The notes under the pieces are model-generated. The model had not been told where the DNA came from and did not search any database. It saw only the letters and a list, made by a program, of their open reading frames with translations. DNA of 38,824 nucleotides from Gammaproteobacteria bacterium. Lineage in GTDB: Bacteria > Pseudomonadota > Gammaproteobacteria > Ga0077536. The stretch lies in NCBI GenBank assembly GCA_947450495.1, contig CANFVX010000003.1, positions 1 through 38,824 of the forward strand. The letters are read 5' to 3'. This document shows, one piece after another, positions 33,515 to 38,824 of the stretch; positions within the stretch are counted from its first letter, which is position 1; every line of letters begins with the position of its first letter. Position numbers and translations under genes: made by a program.

Positions 33515-35514
33515 TGACCGCGCCCGCCAGCGAGTCCCAAATCCAAACCACGAGTCCGCCGCCGCTCGGGAGAGGGGACGGGGCACCAACCCATCTCCAG
33601 ATTGCGGCTATCGCGCGGGAGTGGGCCGCAGAAATTGGTCAGATTCTGGAGTCGCGCGCGCAACTGACCCGCAGTGGATTGCTGGCCACCTTGGCCATCG
33701 CGGCGGTGATGCTGCTCGTGGTGGGTGCGCACACCTTGTGGATGATCCAGCACGGTTCAAGCGTGATTACCTACCCATGGCCGGCGTTCGCTGGCGGTGT
33801 CGGCGTGCTGGTGATGATGATGGTGGTGGTGCGGAGTGGCATGCCGCATCCGCGGCTCACGCTAATCGCCTACGGGGTGATTGCCGCGGTGCAGATTGCG
33901 GCGGTGGCCGTCAACGGCCTGGCCGCGATTTTGATGGTCGCGGCGACACTGACCTTCTCGCACATCATGCTGACGCCCCCGCGTTCGTTGGTGCTGGGGA
34001 TTGCGCTGATTGTCTTCAGCGGCGTGGCCTTGGTGAGCTTGCATCCCGACACTGCGTCCGAACTCTACCTTCGTGCCTTGGGAAGTCAGGTGTCCATTCT
34101 GCTGTTTATGCAGCTTGCGACCCGATTCTGGGAAAAACTGCTGCGCCGCTTCCACTATCTTGGGCGCGAGATGAGCCGCGTGGTGGCGGAAATGGACATC
34201 GAACTCAACGCCGCCAAGGTGCTGGATGTGGAGTCTCGTTTACCCAACCGGCTGGGCTTTACGCTGGATGCGACCGCCTGGCTGGCGGGAGAGCACGCGC
34301 CGGCGCAGGCCTTGGTCGTGACTTTTAATCTCACCAAGTGGCAGGACTCCATCGCGAGCTTCGGACCCACTGACCAACTTGATTTGCTCAATCAGCTGGT
34401 GGCGCAACTGCGGACAGGTTTTGGCGCAGGCGGGCTGCTGGCGCGCAGTGGCGCCGGCGAGTTCTGGGCCATGCTGCCGGTGACCGAAGGCAGGGAAATC
34501 GACGCTATCCGAACGCTCGAGATTTTGCTGGCCAACCTGCAGCGCCCGCTCACCCAGTTGGCCTTGGCGGCCTTGACCCTGCCCCGTATGGGGTTTAGCC
34601 GATTTCCGCAGGATGCGACCGATATGCCGAGCCTGATGCGCAAGGCAGAGGTGGCGCTGCGCGCGGCTGAGCGAACCTCTGCCGGTCGCGCCTGCGGATT
34701 TCACCCCTCGATGGAACAGCAGGCGAGCGACCGTACCCGCCTCACCCGGGATATTGCCGCGGCGATAAAAACCGATCAATTCGAGCTGTTCTATCAGCCA
34801 ATTCTCAGCGCGGGAGGCGGCCTGTTACTGAAGGCGGAAGGGCTCATCCGCTGGAATCATCCGCAGCGGGGGTTTCTCAACCCCGGCCAGTTCATCCATC
34901 TCGCGGAAGAAAGCGACCTCATTGTGGATTTAACCGAGTGGGTTATCCGCGCGGGGGTTTCTCAGGTGCGGCAATGGCGCGGCACGCTGGACCCGCGCTT
35001 TGAGTTGAGCGTCAATTTGCCGCCCCAATATCTGATGCGCTGTATCGATCCGCACAGCGAATTGCTCCGACGGCTTAGCGAAATAAACGTGCCGCCGGGG
35101 GCGATAGTGCTCGAAATCACCGAGGGGGCGATGCTCAATCTCACGCCGGAGATGTTGCGCGCCCTCAACACACTGCGCGAGATCGGATTCCAGATTGCCT
35201 TGGACGACTTCGGCGTGGGCTATTCCAGTTTCGGCCAACTCGACAAGCTCCCGCTCGATTATCTGAAGCTCGATAAAGCCTTCGTGGATGGGTTGCAGTT
35301 ACGGCCACAGCGCCGAATCGTGCTGGAAGGGATCGTCCAGATGGCGCACGCACTGGGCTTCAAAATCGTCGCCGAAGGCGTGGAATTGGACATCCAACGT
35401 GAATGGCTCACCGCGATGCGCTGCGATTATTTGCAGGGCTACCTGTTCTCCAAGCCCATCCCCGTTGCCGAGCTTGAAGCGATGGTCAAATCCCGCTCGT
35501 CACTCGGCACCTGA
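33514..35514 (+). CDS. Membrane-bound degenerate GGDEF / EAL protein (likely c-di-GMP phosphodiesterase)
   Basis: This is a 666-residue signalling protein. About six membrane segments lie in residues 48-205. The GGDEF domain (about 235-395) is degenerate: the active loop reads ARSGAGEF, so no cyclase activity is expected. The EAL domain (about 415-660) has EGL at 442-444 in place of EAL, keeping the metal-binding Glu; NLPPQYL, VLEITEGAML, DDFGVGYSS (Asp564-Asp565), YLKLDKAFVDGL, AEGVEL and QGYLFSKP are all kept. Phosphodiesterase activity giving pGpG is likely, which Orn would then degrade. The ATG shares a base with the DUF1302 stop, so the two are co-translated. Confidence 0.9.
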   Translation: MTAPASESQIQTTSPPPLGRGDGAPTHLQIAAIAREWAAEIGQILESRAQLTRSGLLATLAIAAVMLLVVGAHTLWMIQHGSSVITYPWPAFAGGVGVLVMMMVVVRSGMPHPRLTLIAYGVIAAVQIAAVAVNGLAAILMVAATLTFSHIMLTPPRSLVLGIALIVFSGVALVSLHPDTASELYLRALGSQVSILLFMQLATRFWEKLLRRFHYLGREMSRVVAEMDIELNAAKVLDVESRLPNRLGFTLDATAWLAGEHAPAQALVVTFNLTKWQDSIASFGPTDQLDLLNQLVAQLRTGFGAGGLLARSGAGEFWAMLPVTEGREIDAIRTLEILLANLQRPLTQLALAALTLPRMGFSRFPQDATDMPSLMRKAEVALRAAERTSAGRACGFHPSMEQQASDRTRLTRDIAAAIKTDQFELFYQPILSAGGGLLLKAEGLIRWNHPQRGFLNPGQFIHLAEESDLIVDLTEWVIRAGVSQVRQWRGTLDPRFELSVNLPPQYLMRCIDPHSELLRRLSEINVPPGAIVLEITEGAMLNLTPEMLRALNTLREIGFQIALDDFGVGYSSFGQLDKLPLDYLKLDKAFVDGLQLRPQRRIVLEGIVQMAHALGFKIVAEGVELDIQREWLTAMRCDYLQGYLFSKPIPVAELEAMVKSRSSLGT

Positions 35515-35606
35515 AACTCGTCTCCCCTGCGCCAGCGCGGGGTCGCTTCGGTTACTATCGCCCCGGTTTTGGTTTTCTCACTTTTCGACCTTTCTCCGGG
35601 GGAGCT

Positions 35607-36371
35607 ATGTCACGCGATCATTTCAATCTCGACGGCCGCATTGCGCTGGTGGCCGGCGCCAGCCGCGGTATCGGCGAAGCCATCGCCAAACGTCTGGCCG
35701 AATATGGCGCGACCGTGCTCGTGACCAGCCGCAAGGTGGAAAGCTGTCAGGCCGTGGCCGACGCGATCATCGCCGCCGGCGGCAAGGCCGAAGCGCTGGG
35801 GTGCCACATCGGCGATCTGGCCCAGATTGAGCGCACCTTCCAGCACATCGACGCCCACTATGGTCGCATCGATATTCTGGTGAACAACGCGGCGGCCAAT
35901 CCTTTCTACGGACATATCCTCGATACGCCGGTCTCGGCGTTCGAAAAAACCATCGAAGTGAACATGCGCGGTTACTTCTACATGTCGGTGGAAGCCGGCA
36001 AGCGCATGCGCGAGCAGGGCAAGGGCTCGATCGTGAATGTCGCTTCCGCCAACGGCATCACGCCCGGCGACAAACAGGCCATCTACTCCATGACCAAGGC
36101 GGCGATTCTGAATATGACGCAGGCCTTCGCCAACGAATGCGGGCAGTGGAATATCCGCGTGAATGCGCTGGTACCGGGTGTGACCAAGACCCGCTTCGCG
36201 CAGGCTCTGCACGATGATGAATCCTTCCTCGCCCCGGCGCGCGCCCGCACCCCGCTGGGCCGTTCGGCAGATCCGGAAGAAATGGCCGGCGCGGTGCTTT
36301 ATCTCTGCTCGGACGCCTCCTCCTACACCACCGGCAGTGCCATTACGGTCGACGGTGGGTATCTCGCATGA
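35607..36371 (+). CDS. Short-chain dehydrogenase/reductase (SDR), first of pair
   Basis: This is a 254-residue classical SDR with a Rossmann fold. The cofactor motif is ALVAGASRGIGEAIA (from residue 13); TSRK after the second strand suggests NADP(H) preference (inference). The structural motif is DILVNNAAAN. The active site includes Ser in VNVASANG and the Tyr-x3-Lys of IYSMTKAA. The end is GSAITVDGGYLA. A good ribosome site (GGGGGAG) precedes the ATG after a 92-base gap from the EAL gene, so this may begin a new transcript. Its stop overlaps the next gene by four bases. Confidence 0.92.
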   Translation: MSRDHFNLDGRIALVAGASRGIGEAIAKRLAEYGATVLVTSRKVESCQAVADAIIAAGGKAEALGCHIGDLAQIERTFQHIDAHYGRIDILVNNAAANPFYGHILDTPVSAFEKTIEVNMRGYFYMSVEAGKRMREQGKGSIVNVASANGITPGDKQAIYSMTKAAILNMTQAFANECGQWNIRVNALVPGVTKTRFAQALHDDESFLAPARARTPLGRSADPEEMAGAVLYLCSDASSYTTGSAITVDGGYLA

Positions 36372-37141
36372 AGGCGGCGCTCGAGTTTTCCCTGGCTGGC
36401 AAAGTGGTGCTGGTCACCGGTGCGGCGGGCGGCATTGGCCTTGCCGCAGCACAGGCCTTGGCCAGCAGCGGTGCGCGCCTGATGCTGTCGGATGTCGACC
36501 CCGCGCGCGGCGCGAAAGTGCTGGCCGATTTCCATGCGCTGGGTCTTGATGCGCGCTTCACCCCTTGCGACGTCACGCAGGCCGACAGCGTCATCGCGCT
36601 GATCGCAGAGACGGTGGCGCAGTTCGGGCGCATCGACTGCGCGGTGAATAACGCGGGCGTGGAGCATAAACACGCCAAACTCGCCGATCACGATGACGAC
36701 GACTTCGACCGCGCCATCGCGGTCAATTTGAAAGGCGTCTATCTGTGCATGAAGCACGAACTGCGGCAGATGCTGACGCAGGGCGGCGGGGTGATTGTGA
36801 ACGTGGCCTCGGTGGCCGGTTTGGGCGGTGCACCGAATCTGGCGGGTTATGCCGCCAGCAAGCACGGCGTGATGGGACTGACGCGCTCGGCGGCGATTGA
36901 ATACGCCCGTCGCGGGATTCGCGTGAACGCGGTGTGCCCCAGCTTCGTCAATACCGAAATGGTTCAGCGCATGGTCGAGCGCAACCCCGCGCTCGCCGAC
37001 ACCCTCAACAACGCGAGTCCCATGCGCCGCATGGGCGAGCCCGAGGAAATCGGGCGCGCGATTGCGTGGTTGTGTGCGGACGATTCGTCGTTTGTGAATG
37101 GTCAGGGGCTTGCTCTCGATGGCGGGCTTACCGCCTGGTAA
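36368..37141 (+). CDS. Short-chain dehydrogenase/reductase (SDR), second of pair
   Basis: This is a 257-residue classical SDR. Motifs are VLVTGAAGGIGLAAAQ, an Asp after strand two (LMLSDVDP) that favours NAD(H), CAVNNAGVEHKH, NVASVAG with the catalytic Ser, GYAASKHG with Tyr-x3-Lys, and the end GQGLALDGGLTAW. The ATG overlaps the stop of the first SDR. The pair may perform two steps of one pathway or two specificities; the different cofactor hints suggest the former (inference). Confidence 0.92.
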   Translation: MKAALEFSLAGKVVLVTGAAGGIGLAAAQALASSGARLMLSDVDPARGAKVLADFHALGLDARFTPCDVTQADSVIALIAETVAQFGRIDCAVNNAGVEHKHAKLADHDDDDFDRAIAVNLKGVYLCMKHELRQMLTQGGGVIVNVASVAGLGGAPNLAGYAASKHGVMGLTRSAAIEYARRGIRVNAVCPSFVNTEMVQRMVERNPALADTLNNASPMRRMGEPEEIGRAIAWLCADDSSFVNGQGLALDGGLTAW

Positions 37142-37166
37142 TCAGTCGTAACAGGAGAGGTCTGGG

Positions 37167-38824
37167 ATGAGTGTGTTGATTAACCGGCGCGATCTCGATT
37201 TCGTGCTCTATGAACTGCTGAACATCGAGCATCTGGCGCAGACCTCCCGCTACGAAGGTCAGGATCGCGCGCTGTATGAGGCCACGATCGACGCCGCCGA
37301 GACTCTGGCGGAAGAGCAGTTCGCGACCCACGCGGCCGAGTCCGACGAAAACGAGCCGAAGCTCGAAGACGGCAAGGTCAAACTGATTCCCGCCATCAAG
37401 CAAGCCACCGACGCCTACGTCGAGGCCGGCTTTATGGGGATGTCGATGGACGCCGAGGCCGGCGGCATGCAGCTGCCCTGGACGATTGCCCAGGCTTGCG
37501 CCGCGTATTTCTGCGCAGCCAACATCGGCACCATCGCCTATCCGTTCATCACCATTGCGGCGGCCAATCTGCTCAGCAAGTTTGGTTCGGAGGCCCAAAA
37601 GGCCCGCTATCTCGCGCCGCTGGTGGAGGGACGCTTCTTCGGCACGATGGTGTTGTCTGAACCGCAGGCGGGTTCGTCGCTGGCCGACATCCGCACGCGG
37701 GCGGTGCCGACCGATGACGGGCACTACCTCATTACCGGCAACAAGATGTGGACCTCGGCCGCCGACCACGAACTTTCCGAGAACATCATCCACATGGTGT
37801 TGGCGAAAATTCCCGGTGGTCCGCCCGGCGTGAAAGGCATTTCGCTGTTCATCGTGCCCAAGTTTCTGGTGAACGACGATGGCTCGCTGGGCGAGCGCAA
37901 CGACGTGCGGGTGGCCGGTCTCAATCACAAGATGGGCTATCGCGGGACGGTCAACGCGGTGTTCAATCTGGGCGAGCAGGGCGGCGCGAAAGGCTGGTTG
38001 TTGGGCGAAGCCCATCAGGGTCTCAGCTATATGTTCCACATGATGAACGAGGCCCGCGTTGGCGTGGGTTTGGGCGCGGTGGCGCTGGGCTACAGCGGCT
38101 ATCTGCATTCACTTAAATACGCCCGCGAGCGTCCGCAGGGCCGTCATCCGGGCAATAAAGACCCGGCGAGCCCGCAGGTGCCGATCGTTGAGCACGCCGA
38201 TATCCGGCGCCTGTTGCTGGCGCAGAAGGCGGCGGTGGAGGGCGGGCTTGCGCTGGCGCTGTACTGCGCGCAACTGATCGATATCGAACGCACCACCGAG
38301 GACGCCGCCTATCGCGACCGCCTCAATCTGCTGCTCGATCTCCTCACGCCGATCGTGAAATCCTGGCCGAGCGAGTTTTGTCTGGAAGCCAATAAGCACG
38401 CGATTCAGATTCTCGGCGGCTACGGCTACACCCGCGACTATCCGCTGGAACGCCTGTATCGCGATAACCGTCTCAATCCCATCCATGAAGGCGCGCACGG
38501 CATTCACGGGCTCGATCTGCTGGGCCGCAAAGTATCGATGCGCGACGGCGCGGCGCTGGAAGCGCTGTTCGTAGAAATGGAAGCCACGCTGATTCAGGCC
38601 CGCGCGCTGGATTCACTCAGCGAAGCGGTCACCCAGATCGAACAGGCCCGCGACCAGTTGGCCGCCACCACCGCCACGCTGGGCGCGCTGCGTGATGGCG
38701 GCCAGGCGCCGCGCGCGATGGCCAACGCCGGGATTTATCTCGACGTGTTCGGGCATGTGGTGATCGGCTGGCTGTGGCTGCGGATGGCGGTTATCGCCAC
38801 GCAGGAAGCGGCAGAAACGCACGG
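37167..38824 (+). CDS. Acyl-CoA dehydrogenase, DmdC-like (partial, C-terminus beyond window)
   Basis: This is a large acyl-CoA dehydrogenase with 552 residues before the window edge. It resembles the family of 3-methylmercaptopropionyl-CoA dehydrogenase DmdC and related long enzymes (about 590-600 residues). Visible motifs are FFGTMVLSEPQAGSSLADIR and YLITGNKMWTSAADHEL (FAD binding), LNHKMGYRGTVNAVFNLGE, NEARVGVGLGAVALGYSGY, and GGYGYTRDYPLERLYRDNRL followed by IHEGAHGIHGLDLLG with the probable catalytic Glu441. A helical C-terminal extension follows. GGAGAGG precedes the ATG, 25 bases after the SDR pair. DmdC function itself is not implied. Confidence 0.9.
   Translation, partial: MSVLINRRDLDFVLYELLNIEHLAQTSRYEGQDRALYEATIDAAETLAEEQFATHAAESDENEPKLEDGKVKLIPAIKQATDAYVEAGFMGMSMDAEAGGMQLPWTIAQACAAYFCAANIGTIAYPFITIAAANLLSKFGSEAQKARYLAPLVEGRFFGTMVLSEPQAGSSLADIRTRAVPTDDGHYLITGNKMWTSAADHELSENIIHMVLAKIPGGPPGVKGISLFIVPKFLVNDDGSLGERNDVRVAGLNHKMGYRGTVNAVFNLGEQGGAKGWLLGEAHQGLSYMFHMMNEARVGVGLGAVALGYSGYLHSLKYARERPQGRHPGNKDPASPQVPIVEHADIRRLLLAQKAAVEGGLALALYCAQLIDIERTTEDAAYRDRLNLLLDLLTPIVKSWPSEFCLEANKHAIQILGGYGYTRDYPLERLYRDNRLNPIHEGAHGIHGLDLLGRKVSMRDGAALEALFVEMEATLIQARALDSLSEAVTQIEQARDQLAATTATLGALRDGGQAPRAMANAGIYLDVFGHVVIGWLWLRMAVIATQEAAETH

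Noticed and set aside
35525-35545. GC-rich hairpin after the EAL gene as a terminator
   Set aside because: The CCCC/GGGG pairing is interrupted, the inner loop is too tight and no T tract follows, so support is too weak to list.

Overview
The window looks like chromosomal DNA of a GC-rich Gammaproteobacterium. The main evidence is gene order: a dnaX-ybaB-recR block and an orn-nnr-tsaE-amidase-mutL-miaA-hfq-hflX-hflK-hflC-DUF2065-hisZ-purA block, joined end to end. hisZ between hflC and purA, and an SRP RNA gene in front of dnaX, recall the Pseudomonas-like layout rather than the enteric one. A closer taxonomic call is not supported; the acyl-CoA dehydrogenase, DUF1302 and short-chain dehydrogenase genes suggest an environmental organism that uses lipid-like or hydrophobic substrates.

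Layout. 1-1380 (minus): 5' part of a PAS-PAS sensor histidine kinase, cut by the window edge. 1544-6142 (plus): ChaA-type cation/proton antiporter, DUF3025 protein, DUF2058 protein, DarP (YjgA), a long GTP cyclohydrolase II and an exported carboxymuconolactone decarboxylase-like protein. 6143-11812: an accessory-looking segment with REP-like hairpins, a family of palindromic elements in opposite orientations at its two ends, an exosortase-sorted surface protein gene behind a consensus CRP-type site, and a two-gene molybdenum hydroxylase (FeS-Mo fusion plus FAD subunit). 11813-27960: the housekeeping core, starting with the SRP RNA gene. 27980-28561: pdxH. 28566-38824: a catabolic region with a GST and an ACAD10/11-like acyl-CoA dehydrogenase (minus), a divergent LysR regulator, a DUF1302 outer-membrane-type protein overlapping a membrane-bound degenerate-GGDEF/EAL protein, two overlapping SDRs and a DmdC-like acyl-CoA dehydrogenase cut by the right edge.

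How the genes work together. The core block covers replication and recombination (DnaX, YbaB, RecR), RNA decay (Orn), metabolite repair (Nnr), tRNA modification (TsaE, MiaA), cell separation (amidase), mismatch repair (MutL), RNA chaperoning (Hfq), ribosome rescue (HflX), membrane proteolysis control (HflK/C), histidine synthesis (HisZ) and purine synthesis (PurA). The right-hand region reads as acyl-CoA dehydrogenation and alcohol/ketone oxidation, possibly with uptake through the DUF1302 protein.

I found no clearly new defence or mobile system. The best leads are the inverted palindromic elements bracketing the Mo-hydroxylase segment, the consensus CRP-type site before the sorted surface protein, a perfect 22-bp palindrome abutting a -10 box before hfq, a strong hairpin directly in front of the GST start codon, and a MutL that lacks the usual endonuclease motifs.
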